Shown here in pieces: positions 27,246 to 36,533 of a stretch of 64,000 nt of DNA. The stretch is from the NCBI GenBank assembly GCA_018401965.1, contig JAGYJU010000014.1, forward strand, positions 20,790 through 84,789, written 5' to 3'. The translations under genes and the position numbers were made by a program. The notes beneath the pieces are model-generated. The model worked only from the letters and a program-made list of their open reading frames with translations, was not told the DNA's origin and made no database searches. The stretch's first letter is position 1. Every line of letters starts with the position of its first letter. Origin of the DNA: Roseicyclus sp. GTDB taxonomy: Bacteria > Pseudomonadota > Alphaproteobacteria > Rhodobacterales > Rhodobacteraceae.

Positions 27246-27659
27246 TCCGCATCCTCCGCGTCATCCCCCCCAAGATCGCGGCGCACATCGTCGCGGTCGA
27301 ACAGGGCGCGGGTTTCATCCATGCGATCAAAGGTTTCATCGATCAGGAACCGCAGGTCGGGGGCGTATTTCAACGACATCTCGCGCATGATGGCGCGGCG
27401 CAATTCGCCCCGGTTGCGGCTCAGTGCCTTGATCGCGTCTTCGCGCTGGCCACCGCCCAAGGGCATGACGAACACGGTCGCGATCTTGAGATCGGTGGAC
27501 ATGCGCACCTCGCCCACGGTGATCGACAGCGCGTTGAGTTCGGGATCATGCACTTCGCTGCTGGCCAGCACCGTCGGACAGCACGCGCCGCACCAGTTCG
27601 CCCACGCGAAGCTGCCGCTGCTTGGGGCCTGCGCCCTCGGAATTCCGGTTCTTTGCCAT
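27242..27659 (-). CDS. rbfA: Ribosome-binding factor A (frameshifted)
   Basis: About 138 residues once joined. RbfA helps mature 16S rRNA in the 30S subunit, most visibly in the cold. The ATG at 27659 gives [20 protein letters not shown] and then [10 protein letters not shown], the family start. After Asp the frame runs off. Removing one base of the CC at 27571-27572 restores [20 protein letters not shown], the KH-like core, and [19 protein letters not shown]. Length is 3n+1. A conserved, growth-relevant gene broken by one base suggests an assembly error. It is divergent from dapB across 121 bp. Confidence 0.9.
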
Positions 27660-27780
27660 GGTGCCGCCTGTCACTTCATCCCCCCGGACTTAGGAGATGC
27701 GGGGGCCACCCGCAAGCGACCGCTTTTCGCGCGGGCCATGTTCCGCTATCAGCACCCCGTCACGTGGAAGGGTTTTGGGC

Positions 27781-28593
27781 ATGGGCAACAGCATCGGGAT
27801 CGCGGTCATGGGCGCGTCGGGGCGGATGGGGCGGATGTTGATCGACACGGTCAACGCATCCGATGCCGCGCATCTGGTCGGCGTCACGGAACGGCCCGGC
27901 CATGACTGGATCGGGCAGGATCTGGGCCGCGCGCTTGGCGGGGCGGCCAGCGGCGTGATGGTCCATGACGACCCGCTGGAGGTGATCGTCAAGGCGCAGG
28001 CCGTGATCGATTTCACCACGCCCGAGGCGACATTGGCCCATGCCCAGCTGACCGCGCAGGCGCGCTGTGTGCATGTGATCGGCACCACCGGCCTGCGCGA
28101 CGCGGATATTGCAGCGCTTGACGCAAGCGCGCGTCACGCGGTGATCGTGCGCGCCGGCAACATGAGCCTCGGGGTCAACCTGTTGACCCGGCTGGCCCAG
28201 GAAGTGGCCCATGCCTTGGACGCCGAATTCGACGTGGAAATCGTGGAAAGCCATCACCGCCACAAGGTCGACGCGCCCTCGGGCACGGCCCTGATGCTGG
28301 GCGAGGCGGTGGCGCGCGGGCGCGGTGTCGACTTGTCCGAGGTGTCGGACCGGGGCCGCGACGGCATCACCGGGGCGCGCAAGCCCGGCGACATCGGGTT
28401 TTCCGCCATCCGGGGCGGCGACATCGTGGGCGAACATGACGTGATTTTCGCGGGCGCGGGCGAACGCATCGTGTTGAGCCATATCGCCACCGACCGCGCG
28501 ATCTTTGCCCGCGGCGCGCTGAAGGCCGCGCTTTGGGGCCAGGGGCAGGCGCCGGGCCATTATTCGATGATGAGCGTTCTGGGCTTGGCGTGA
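27781..28593 (+). CDS. dapB: 4-hydroxy-tetrahydrodipicolinate reductase
   Basis: A 270-residue enzyme of the DAP/lysine pathway that reduces HTPA with NAD(P)H and so supplies meso-DAP for peptidoglycan. The N-terminal Rossmann motif is [29 protein letters not shown] and the catalytic/substrate block [20 protein letters not shown] (His-His-Arg-His-Lys) are intact. The ATG at 27781 gives the family start. An in-frame extension to 27697 has no homology. Confidence 0.97.
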   Translation: MGNSIGIAVMGASGRMGRMLIDTVNASDAAHLVGVTERPGHDWIGQDLGRALGGAASGVMVHDDPLEVIVKAQAVIDFTTPEATLAHAQLTAQARCVHVIGTTGLRDADIAALDASARHAVIVRAGNMSLGVNLLTRLAQEVAHALDAEFDVEIVESHHRHKVDAPSGTALMLGEAVARGRGVDLSEVSDRGRDGITGARKPGDIGFSAIRGGDIVGEHDVIFAGAGERIVLSHIATDRAIFARGALKAALWGQGQAPGHYSMMSVLGLA

Positions 28594-28690
28594 ATCCGCC
28601 GATCCGGCCGGGCGCGACGCTTGATTTCGGACCTGATCTTTCTAGCTCACGACGGGCAATGGTATGTGCCCCAGCAGCGGAGAGCGGCGA

Positions 28691-29062
28691 ATGTTTCCCA
28701 AGCGATCAGCCTTGGCCATCGGGCTTGCCTTGTGTGTCGCCGGGGGCGGAAAGCCGGCCCTGGCCGAAGGCTTCCAGGTGGTGGCCAGCGATGACCGGTT
28801 CGTGTCGCTGGTGGCAGGCCGGGAATTGCGCAGGCTTGGCATCCGGCTGACGGTTTCGCCCGAGGGCCGGATCGAAGGCCGCGCCTTTGGCGCGCCCGTG
28901 ACCGGGGAATGGACCTGGCAGGGCGGCTATTTCTGCCGTGACCTGTTCTGGAACGACACCGATCTTGGCTACAATTGCCAGCTGGTGCAGGAAAGCGGCG
29001 ACACGCTGCGCTTTACCTCTGACCAAGGGGCCGGGATGTATGCGGACCTGACGCTGCGCTGA
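28691..29062 (+). CDS. Small periplasmic protein, function unknown
   Basis: A 123-residue protein with a Sec signal peptide (MFPKRSALAIGLALCVAGGG). The mature part has DRFVSLVAGRELRRLGIRLT, a WTWQGGYFCRDLFWNDTDLG block and YNCQLVQ, with two cysteines that could form a disulphide. I recall similar small proteins in related genomes, sometimes labelled dihydrodipicolinate reductase only because they follow dapB. It has none of the DapB domains. Function unknown. It lies 97 bp after dapB. Confidence 0.7.
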   Translation: MFPKRSALAIGLALCVAGGGKPALAEGFQVVASDDRFVSLVAGRELRRLGIRLTVSPEGRIEGRAFGAPVTGEWTWQGGYFCRDLFWNDTDLGYNCQLVQESGDTLRFTSDQGAGMYADLTLR

Positions 29063-29090
29063 CCGGTCCGCGCGCGCCCGATTGCGCCGA

Positions 29091-29282
29091 TCAGAAATCG
29101 ATCGCGATCCCCTTTTTTTCCCAATCTCCGAAGCGCACCGGGTCTGGGCCATCGCGGCCGCCCAGTTCACGGGGCAGGTCTTGGGCCTTTTGCGCGGCGC
29201 GGCGCGCCTCTGCCTCGGCCAAGGCACGTTGGGCGGCGGGCGGCAGGGCCGACAGGTCTGGGGCGTCTGGTTGATCGGACAT
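29091..29282 (-). CDS. DUF1674 family protein (SDHAF4-like)
   Basis: A 63-residue protein from the ATG at 29282 (MSDQPDAPDL) ending in RELGGRDGPDPVRFGDWEKK and then GIAIDF. That C-terminal block defines DUF1674. The eukaryotic member SDHAF4 helps assemble flavinylated succinate dehydrogenase. A similar role here is inferred from the family. No sdh genes are nearby. The N-terminal half is Ala/Glu-rich and helical. Confidence 0.88.
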   Translation of the reverse strand: MSDQPDAPDLSALPPAAQRALAEAEARRAAQKAQDLPRELGGRDGPDPVRFGDWEKKGIAIDF

Positions 29283-29350
29283 CGCGGAAATCCTTGTCGT
29301 TGTCACGGTCGTGATATACGCGGCGGGGCTTCGGGAACAAGGGTTGGACC

Positions 29351-30601
29351 ATGGGGCTAGACGCAAGACAGGCGGCGATCAGGGCATTGGACGCGGTGCT
29401 GCGCGAGCGGCGGATGCTGGCGCACCTGCCCGCCGATACGCGCCTTGCACCCGGTGACCAGGCCCGCGCCGGGCGGCTCGTGTCGCTGGTGCTGCGACAT
29501 CTGGATGCGCTGGATGCCTGCATCGCGCCCTATCTTGACCGCAAACCGCCCCTGCCCGCCCTGTTGATCCTGCGGCTTGCCGCCGCCGAGTTGCTGGTCG
29601 TGGGCGAAGATGCCCATGGCGTCGTCGACAGCGCCGTGACCATGGCCAAGGCCAACAAGGGCACGGTGCGGATGGCGGGCATGATCAACGCCGTGCTGCG
29701 CAAGGTCGCCGTGGAAGGGCCGGATCGTTTCGCCGATCTGCCGCCGCAAACCCTGCCGGGATGGATCGGCGGGCCGGTCAAGAAACGCTGGGGCAAGGAT
29801 GTGCTGCGCGCCATAGAGGCCGCGCATCTGCCGCTTGCGCCCATTGACCTGACGCTCAAGGCGGGCGCGGCGCTGGACCTGCCGGGCGCGGTGCGCCTGC
29901 CCAGCGGCAGTCTGCGCCTGCCCGCTGGCACCCAGATCAGCGCCCTGCCCGGCTATGTCGAGGGCGATTTCTGGGTTCAGGATGCCGCCGCCGCCCTGCC
30001 GGTGCGGCTGTTGGGCGATGTTGCGGGCAAGCGGGTGCTGGACCTGTGCGCGGCACCGGGCGGCAAGACGATGCAGCTGGCCGATCTGGGCGCGCGGGTG
30101 ACGGCGCTGGACCTGTCGCAAGCGCGCATGGGCCGGGTGGAACAGAACCTTGCCCGCACCAGGCTTGCGGCGGACCTGATCGTGGGCGATGCGCTGGATC
30201 ACCGGGCGGGCCCCTATGATGCGATCCTGCTGGATGCGCCCTGCACCGCCAGCGGCACGATCCGGCGCCACCCCGACCTGCCCCATGTCAAGCAATGGAC
30301 CGAGGTGGAGCCGTTGACGCGCGTGCAGATGCGGTTGATCGACCACGCGCTGGGGTTGCTGGCGCCGGGCGGGCGGTTGGTGTTTTGCACCTGTTCGCTC
30401 TTGCCGGTCGAGGGCGAGCATCAGGTCACCGCGGCCCTGAAACGCCACGCGGGCCTGCAGGTGATCGCGGCGGATGCGACAGGTCTGGGCGGCGATGCGT
30501 CCTGGCAGAGCGCCGAGGGCGGTTTGCGCCTGCGCCCGGATTTCTGGCCCGACCTGGGCGGGATCGACGGTTTTTACATGGCCGTCCTTTCGCGCCCGTG
30601 A
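29351..30601 (+). CDS. rsmB: RsmB/NOP-family rRNA cytosine-5 methyltransferase
   Basis: 416 residues. The N-terminal NusB-like RNA-binding domain (residues 1-130, RQAAIRALDAVLRERRMLAH) is followed by a Rossmann methyltransferase domain with LDLCAAPGGKTMQLADLG (motif I). The two catalytic-site cysteine motifs are LLDAPCTASGTIRRHPD and FCTCSLLPVEGE. This layout matches RsmB (Sun/Fmu), which methylates C967 of 16S rRNA. It leads a plus-strand run with the heparinase-like gene and purH, a common Rhodobacterales order. Confidence 0.92.
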   Translation: MGLDARQAAIRALDAVLRERRMLAHLPADTRLAPGDQARAGRLVSLVLRHLDALDACIAPYLDRKPPLPALLILRLAAAELLVVGEDAHGVVDSAVTMAKANKGTVRMAGMINAVLRKVAVEGPDRFADLPPQTLPGWIGGPVKKRWGKDVLRAIEAAHLPLAPIDLTLKAGAALDLPGAVRLPSGSLRLPAGTQISALPGYVEGDFWVQDAAAALPVRLLGDVAGKRVLDLCAAPGGKTMQLADLGARVTALDLSQARMGRVEQNLARTRLAADLIVGDALDHRAGPYDAILLDAPCTASGTIRRHPDLPHVKQWTEVEPLTRVQMRLIDHALGLLAPGGRLVFCTCSLLPVEGEHQVTAALKRHAGLQVIAADATGLGGDASWQSAEGGLRLRPDFWPDLGGIDGFYMAVLSRP

Positions 30602-30661
30602 CACCACCGGTGGGGGCGCGTATCCTGTCCCGAAAGACCAAGACCGAGCAGCGCTGACCCG

Positions 30662-32419
30662 ATGGCCGAATTGCCCCCCAACGACACAGCCCCACCGCCC
30701 CCCGGCGGGCAGGTGCGCCTGGCAGACCGCTGGGCCGTCTGGCGTGCCGGGCTGACAGGCCCGCGCATCCACGGCTTCATCTGGCAACCGGAGCCGAGCT
30801 TTGCCGGTTCCGAGGCACGCGGCCGGCAATTGATCGCGGGCAACCTGGTGATGGGCGGACAACTGTTGGAAATCGGTGGGCGTCTGCCCTGGGACAGCGC
30901 GCCGCCGAATGCCGCCTTCCTCGAGGCGCTGCACGGGTTCGACTGGCTCGATGATCTTGCGGCGGTGCCCGGCGGTGCGGGGCGCAAGACGGCGCAGGAT
31001 TGGCTGTCGGGCTGGATGGCGCGCTATCGGCGCGGGCGCGGCCCGGGCTGGACCGCCGATCTGACCGGACGGCGGCAAATGCGGCTGATCAGCCATGTGC
31101 TGTTCCTGATGAACGGGCAGACGCCCGAGGACCGGCGCGGCTTTTTCGATCTTTTGGCACGGCAGGGCGGCCTGTTGCAGACGCGCTGGCGCCAAACCCG
31201 GCGTGGCCTGCCCCGGTTCGAGGCGCTGACCGGCTTGGTCTATTCGGCCTGTGCCTTGACCGGCATGGAAACGGCGCTGCGGCCCGCGCTACGGGCCCTG
31301 GCACAAGAATGCGCGCAGGATATCGACGGGTCGGGCGGCATCGTGACGCGCAACCCCCAGGAATTGCTGGAAGTCTTTCACCTGTTGACCTGGGTGGCCG
31401 AGGTGTTGAAGGCGACCGGCAAGGCGCCGGACCCTGCCGTGGCCACCGCCATCGGGCGGATCGCGCCCACCCTGCGCAGCCTGCGCCATGCCGATGGCGG
31501 CCTGGTGCGGATGCAGGGCGGCGGGCGCGGCGCACCGGGGCGGCTGGACGCGGCCCTGGCACGGTCGGGGGTGCGCCCGTCGCGGGTCAAGGGCCTGGCG
31601 ATGGGCTATGCCCGGCTTGGCGGGCGGCGGGTGTCGTTGATCGTGGATGCCGCGCCACCGATGTTGGGGCCGGGCAGCTTTGAAGCCCATGCCTCCAGCC
31701 TTGCGTTCGAACTGGTGTCGGGGCGGCAACCCATCGTCGTGTCGGCAGGGTCCGGGCGACAGTTCGGCCCGGCGTGGCGGCGCGCAGGCCGGGCCACGGC
31801 CAGCCATTCCACCCTGTCGCTTCTGGGCTATGCCAGCGCGCGCCTGGCGCGCGGCGGCGACCGCCAAGACCCCGAGCGGCAGGATTTCGTCAGCGGCCCC
31901 ACCCTGGTCGAGGTGCAAGAGGCGCAGATGAAAACCGCCGAGGGCATCGCGCTCAGCCATGACGGGTGGCGCAAGACCCATGGGTTGGTGCATCTGCGGT
32001 CATTGCAGCTTGACCGCGACGGAAGCCTGTTGCGCGGCGAAGACGGCTTGGCCGCGATGACCGAACGCGACCGCCTGACGCTCGACAAGGTGCTGGCGCG
32101 GCTGCCCGGCGACCTGGGCCTGCGCTACGCGGTGCGGTTTCACCTGCACCCCGACGCGGCGGCGGAAATCGACATGGGCGGCACCGCCGTGTCGATCCAG
32201 TTGCCGGGCCGCGAAACCTGGGTCTTCCGCTACGGCGGCGAGGCCAAGCTGACGCTGGAGCCGTCGGTTTACCTCGACAGCGCCCGCGTGAAACCGCGCG
32301 CGACAAAACAGATCGTTCTCACCGGGGCGCTGACCGGATATGGCAGCGCGGTGAGCTGGACGCTTGCCCGGCCGGTGGGGCTTTTGCCCGCGCCGACCGA
32401 GGATGAGCAAGAGGACTGA
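30662..32419 (+). CDS. Heparinase II/III family protein
   Basis: A 585-residue protein. The N-terminal 300 residues are an alpha/alpha toroid ([40 protein letters not shown]). The C-terminal half is the heparinase II/III-like beta-sandwich (GHSLAFE-type core seen as [20 protein letters not shown], then [19 protein letters not shown]). Family members are polysaccharide lyases. This protein has no obvious signal peptide, and no carbohydrate genes surround it, so a cytosolic or cell-envelope role is unclear. It lies between rsmB and purH, 16 bp before the latter. Confidence 0.88.
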   Translation: MAELPPNDTAPPPPGGQVRLADRWAVWRAGLTGPRIHGFIWQPEPSFAGSEARGRQLIAGNLVMGGQLLEIGGRLPWDSAPPNAAFLEALHGFDWLDDLAAVPGGAGRKTAQDWLSGWMARYRRGRGPGWTADLTGRRQMRLISHVLFLMNGQTPEDRRGFFDLLARQGGLLQTRWRQTRRGLPRFEALTGLVYSACALTGMETALRPALRALAQECAQDIDGSGGIVTRNPQELLEVFHLLTWVAEVLKATGKAPDPAVATAIGRIAPTLRSLRHADGGLVRMQGGGRGAPGRLDAALARSGVRPSRVKGLAMGYARLGGRRVSLIVDAAPPMLGPGSFEAHASSLAFELVSGRQPIVVSAGSGRQFGPAWRRAGRATASHSTLSLLGYASARLARGGDRQDPERQDFVSGPTLVEVQEAQMKTAEGIALSHDGWRKTHGLVHLRSLQLDRDGSLLRGEDGLAAMTERDRLTLDKVLARLPGDLGLRYAVRFHLHPDAAAEIDMGGTAVSIQLPGRETWVFRYGGEAKLTLEPSVYLDSARVKPRATKQIVLTGALTGYGSAVSWTLARPVGLLPAPTEDEQED

Positions 32420-32435
32420 GAGGAACACCCCCGAC

Positions 32436-34028
32436 ATGACCGCCACCGCCAATGTGCCGCTGCGCCGTGCGCTGATTTCCGTGTCCGACAAGACCGGGCT
32501 GATCGAGTTTGCCACGGCGCTTGCCGCGCAAGGGGTTGATCTCTTGTCCACGGGGGGCACCGCGCGGGCGCTGCGCGATGCGGGGCTTGCCGTCCGCGAC
32601 GTGGCCGAGGTGACGGGCTTTCCCGAAATGATGGATGGCCGGGTCAAGACGCTGCACCCGATGGTGCATGGTGGGCTGTTGGCGCTGCGCGATGATGCCG
32701 ATCACCTGGCGGCGATGGATACCCACGGGATCGAGGCGATCGATCTCCTGGTGGTCAACCTCTACCCGTTCGAGGCCACGGTCGCCTCGGGGGCGGATTA
32801 CGACACCTGCATCGAGAACATCGATATCGGCGGGCCCGCGATGATCCGAGCGGCGGCCAAGAACCACGCCTTTGTCACCGTGGTGGTCGATACCGAGGAT
32901 TACGCCGATGTGCTGGCGGAACTGGCGGCCACTGGCGGCACGACGCTGGCGTTCCGGCAGCGGATGGCGCGCACCGCCTATGCCCGGACCGCCGCCTATG
33001 ACGCGGCGGTGTCGACATGGATGGCGGGCGCGCAAGACGATGCCACGCCGCGCCGCCGCGCCTTTGCGGGCGTGTTGAAACAGACCATGCGCTATGGCGA
33101 GAACCCGCACCAATCGGCGGCCTTTTACCTCGATGGCAGCGGGCGGCCCGGCGTGGCCACGGCCACCCAGCACCAGGGCAAGGAATTAAGCTACAACAAC
33201 ATCAACGACACCGATGCGGCCTTCGAGCTGGTGGCGGAATTCGCGCCCGACCATGGCCCGGCCTGTGCGATCATCAAGCATGCCAACCCCAGCGGGGTGG
33301 CGCGGGGCGCGACCCTGGCGCAAGCCTACCAAAAGGCGTTCGATTGCGACCGCACCAGCGCCTTTGGCGGGATCGTGGCGTTGAACATGGCGCTGGATGG
33401 CGCAACCGCCGAGGAAATCGTCAAGATCTTTACCGAGGTGGTGATCGCCCCCGAGGCCGATGCCGATGCCCGCGCGATCTTTGCGGCCAAGAAGAACCTG
33501 CGCCTGTTGACCACAGGCGCCCTGCCCGATCCGCGCGCGCCGGTGCTGGCCTACAAGCAGGTCGCGGGCGGGCTCTTGGTGCAGGACAAGGACACCGGCT
33601 TCGTGGCCGAGGGCGATCTGCGCGTCGTCACCCGGCGCGCGCCCACGGCGGCGGAGCTGGCCGATCTGCGCTTTGCCTGGACAGTTGCCAAACATGTCAA
33701 ATCCAATGCCATCGTCTACGTCAAGGATGGCGCGACCGTGGGCGTCGGCGCGGGCCAGATGAGCCGGATCGACAGTTCCACCATCGCGGCGCTCAAGGCC
33801 GCGCAGATGGGGGCGGATCTTGGCCTGTCCGACACCCCCGCCAAGGGATCGGTCGCCGCCTCTGATGCGTTTTTTCCCTTTGCCGACGGGTTGTTGGCGG
33901 CCGCCGAAGCCGGCGCAACGGCGATCATCCAGCCCGGCGGGTCGATGCGCGATGACGAGGTGATCGCGGCGGCGGATGCAGCGGGGCTCGCCATGGTGTT
34001 CACCGGCCTGCGCCATTTCCGTCACTGA
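32436..34028 (+). CDS. purH: Bifunctional AICAR transformylase/IMP cyclohydrolase
   Basis: A 530-residue enzyme performing the last two steps of de novo IMP synthesis. The N-terminal IMP cyclohydrolase domain starts [20 protein letters not shown] and has [11 protein letters not shown] and [17 protein letters not shown]. The C-terminal transformylase domain has [27 protein letters not shown] with the catalytic Lys-His, and [20 protein letters not shown]. The start at 32436 ([13 protein letters not shown]) is chosen over an upstream in-frame ATG by homology. It lies 17 bp before lspA. Confidence 0.97.
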   Translation: MTATANVPLRRALISVSDKTGLIEFATALAAQGVDLLSTGGTARALRDAGLAVRDVAEVTGFPEMMDGRVKTLHPMVHGGLLALRDDADHLAAMDTHGIEAIDLLVVNLYPFEATVASGADYDTCIENIDIGGPAMIRAAAKNHAFVTVVVDTEDYADVLAELAATGGTTLAFRQRMARTAYARTAAYDAAVSTWMAGAQDDATPRRRAFAGVLKQTMRYGENPHQSAAFYLDGSGRPGVATATQHQGKELSYNNINDTDAAFELVAEFAPDHGPACAIIKHANPSGVARGATLAQAYQKAFDCDRTSAFGGIVALNMALDGATAEEIVKIFTEVVIAPEADADARAIFAAKKNLRLLTTGALPDPRAPVLAYKQVAGGLLVQDKDTGFVAEGDLRVVTRRAPTAAELADLRFAWTVAKHVKSNAIVYVKDGATVGVGAGQMSRIDSSTIAALKAAQMGADLGLSDTPAKGSVAASDAFFPFADGLLAAAEAGATAIIQPGGSMRDDEVIAAADAAGLAMVFTGLRHFRH

Positions 34029-34045
34029 AGCTTGGGGGCAGATCG

Positions 34046-34528
34046 ATGCGTCTGGTTCTTTTGTCCGCGACGATCTGGTTCGCCCTGGATCAACTGTCGA
34101 AATATGCTGTGGTCCATGCGATGGGCCTGGCAACGCGCGGCGTGATCGAGGTGTTTCCGCCGTTCCTGACCTTCAAGATGGGGTGGAACACCGGCATAAA
34201 TTTCGGCCTGTTTTCGGGCGGGCCCGAGGTGACGCGCTGGATCCTGATCGGCGTGGCGCTTGCGATCACATCCTGGCTGACCTGGTGGGCCCGCAACGGC
34301 TTGACCCGCCCGATTGCCCTGATTTCGGCGGGCGCGGTGATCGGCGGGGCGCTGGGAAACACGCTCGACCGGCTGCTCTATGGGGCGGTTGCGGATTTCC
34401 TGAACATGTCCTGCTGTGGCATCGACAACCCGTTTACCTTCAATGTTGCCGATATCGGGATCTTTGCCGGCGCCTTTGGCTTGCTGATCTTTGCCAATGA
34501 CAGCAAGATGGGCCGTGACGGGGCCTGA
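34046..34528 (+). CDS. lspA: Lipoprotein signal peptidase (signal peptidase II)
   Basis: A 160-residue inner-membrane aspartic peptidase with four transmembrane helices. It cleaves prolipoprotein signal peptides after diacylglyceryl transfer. The catalytic aspartates are Asp117 (GAVADFLN) and Asp136 (FNVADIGIF). WNTGINFGLF and GGALGNTLDRLLYG are the other conserved blocks. The next gene encodes a lipoprotein that would be its substrate. Confidence 0.95.
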   Translation: MRLVLLSATIWFALDQLSKYAVVHAMGLATRGVIEVFPPFLTFKMGWNTGINFGLFSGGPEVTRWILIGVALAITSWLTWWARNGLTRPIALISAGAVIGGALGNTLDRLLYGAVADFLNMSCCGIDNPFTFNVADIGIFAGAFGLLIFANDSKMGRDGA

Positions 34529-34572
34529 GATTTGCGATAGACCCCGCCCCGTGACCGACGAAGGATTTCGCG

Positions 34573-35088
34573 ATGCCGCGCCTGATGACAACCTTGACGC
34601 TTGGTGCCGTGCTGATTGCGCTGGCGGCCTGTGGTCGGGGTGATCCGCGGTTGATGAACCTGCGCAACACCGAATCCGGGCCGGATGAATTCGCGATCCT
34701 GCCGACCAACGATCTTGTGATCCCGGATAATCTGGCGGACCTGCCCCAGCCCACACCGGGTGGCGTGAACCGCACCGATCCCGATCCGGAGGGTGACGCG
34801 ATCCGCGCGCTTGGCGGCAACCCCGAACGCGCAACGCGGGCGGCGGGCGACATGGTGGCCTATGCATCGCGCTTTGGCGTGACCGAAGATATCCGGGGCA
34901 CCCTGGCCGCCGAAGACCTGGCATACAGGTCTGACAACCGGGGCCGGGTTCTGGAACGGGTGTTCGGCACAAATGTCTATTTCGATGCCTATCGCCCCTT
35001 GTCGCTGGATCGTTACGCTGAACTGGAACGGTTGCGGCGTGCGGGCGTGCGCACACCCGCCGCACCGCCCGCCGAATTGCGGCAATAA
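34573..35088 (+). CDS. bamF: DUF3035 lipoprotein (BamF-like)
   Basis: A 171-residue lipoprotein. The signal MPRLMTTLTLGAVLIALAAC has a clear lipobox (LAAC, Cys20). The mature part (TESGPDEFAILPTNDLVIPD, then LPQPTPGGVNRTDPDPEGDA) matches DUF3035, the domain of BamF in the outer-membrane protein assembly complex of Caulobacter. A role in BAM here is by homology. It lies between lspA and two M16 peptidases, suggesting an envelope cluster. Confidence 0.8.
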   Translation: MPRLMTTLTLGAVLIALAACGRGDPRLMNLRNTESGPDEFAILPTNDLVIPDNLADLPQPTPGGVNRTDPDPEGDAIRALGGNPERATRAAGDMVAYASRFGVTEDIRGTLAAEDLAYRSDNRGRVLERVFGTNVYFDAYRPLSLDRYAELERLRRAGVRTPAAPPAELRQ

Positions 35089-35174
35089 ACCGGGTCACGT
35101 CCGCGTCAGCCGTGCTTGATGCGCGGCACTGGGCCTTTATCTATCCCGCAAGACACACGAACCGGAGTATGCGC

Positions 35175-36533
35175 ATGCTGCGTCCTGTTACGCTGGCCCT
35201 TGGCCTGACCCTGTTGCCCGTCTTGGCGCTTGCCGCAGGCGAGGCCGAGGAATTCTTTCTCGACAACGGCATGCAGGTCGTGGTGATCGAAGACAACCGG
35301 GTCCCGGTCGTCACCCATATGGTGTGGTACCGTGTCGGCGCGGCCGACGAGCCGCCCGGCCAATCGGGCATCGCGCATTTCGTGGAACACCTGATGTTCA
35401 AGGCGACCGATGACATGGCATCGGGCGAATTCAGCCGGGTGGTCGGGGCCAATGGCGGATCCGACAATGCCTTTACCTCTTGGGACTACACCGGGTATTT
35501 TCAGCGGATCGCGTCGGACCGGTTGGGATTGATGATGCAGATGGAAGCCGACCGGATGCGCGACCTGGTGTTCGACCCGGTCGAGGTCGCGACCGAGCGC
35601 AGCGTCATCCTCGAGGAACGCGCGCAACGCACCGACAGCTCTGCCGGGGGCTTGTTCAACGAACAGATGCGCGCGGCACTGTTTCTGAACCACCCTTACG
35701 GCATCCCGATCATCGGTTGGCGCCACGAGATGGAAACGCTTGGCATCGATGAGGCGCGGGCGTTCTACGACCGCTGGTATCACCCCGACAACGCCATCCT
35801 GATCGTGGCGGGCGATGTGTCCGCCGAGGAGGTGCGCGCGCTGGCCGAAGAGCATTACGGCCCCATCCCTGCGTCGGGGGCCTTGCCCGACCGCGCCCGC
35901 CCGCAAGAGCCGCCACATATCGCCGACCGGCGCTTGGATTTTGCCGATGAACGGGTCGCCAACCCCTATGTCTCGATCCAGATGCTGGCCCCCGTGCGCG
36001 AACCCGGCGACCAGGCCGAGGCGGCGGCGCTGGTCTACCTGGCCGAGATCCTGGGCGGCAGCGGCCAGACTTCGATCTTCGCCCGGCGCTTGCAGGTCGA
36101 AGAACAGCGGTCGCTTTACGCGTCGGCCTTTTACGACAGCACCAGTGTCGATCCCTCGAGCTTCGGCCTGGTCAATGTGCCCGTGCCCGGCGTGTCCCTG
36201 GAAGAGGCCGAGGCGGATCTGTGGCGGATGATCGATGGCTTCCTGCAAGATGGCATCGATCCAGATCAATTCGCCCGCATCCAGTTCCGGATCGAAGCCG
36301 GCGAGATCTACGAAGAAGACAATGCCCAAGGCCTTGCGCGGGCCTATGGCGTGGATTTGACCACGGGGCTGAGCCTTGCAGATGTGGAAAGCTGGACCGA
36401 AACACTTTCCGCCGTCACGCCCGAAGACGTGATGGACGCCGCGCGCCGCCTCTTCGATGACCCGTCCACCGTCACCGGATACCTGATGCGGCCCGACATG
36501 CCGCAAGCATCCGCCATGGAGGTAAGCCAATGA
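35175..36533 (+). CDS. M16 family zinc peptidase, catalytic subunit
   Basis: 452 residues with a signal peptide (MLRPVTLALGLTLLPVLALA). The inverted zinc motif HxxEH is present at 68-72 (IAHFVEHLMF), with a downstream acidic ligand region (ERSVILEERAQR). These periplasmic insulinase-fold proteases usually work as a heterodimer with a non-catalytic partner. The ATG at 35175 has GGAG seven bases upstream. An in-frame ATG at 35169 is too close to it. The partner gene follows with a 4-bp overlap. Confidence 0.93.
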   Translation: MLRPVTLALGLTLLPVLALAAGEAEEFFLDNGMQVVVIEDNRVPVVTHMVWYRVGAADEPPGQSGIAHFVEHLMFKATDDMASGEFSRVVGANGGSDNAFTSWDYTGYFQRIASDRLGLMMQMEADRMRDLVFDPVEVATERSVILEERAQRTDSSAGGLFNEQMRAALFLNHPYGIPIIGWRHEMETLGIDEARAFYDRWYHPDNAILIVAGDVSAEEVRALAEEHYGPIPASGALPDRARPQEPPHIADRRLDFADERVANPYVSIQMLAPVREPGDQAEAAALVYLAEILGGSGQTSIFARRLQVEEQRSLYASAFYDSTSVDPSSFGLVNVPVPGVSLEEAEADLWRMIDGFLQDGIDPDQFARIQFRIEAGEIYEEDNAQGLARAYGVDLTTGLSLADVESWTETLSAVTPEDVMDAARRLFDDPSTVTGYLMRPDMPQASAMEVSQ

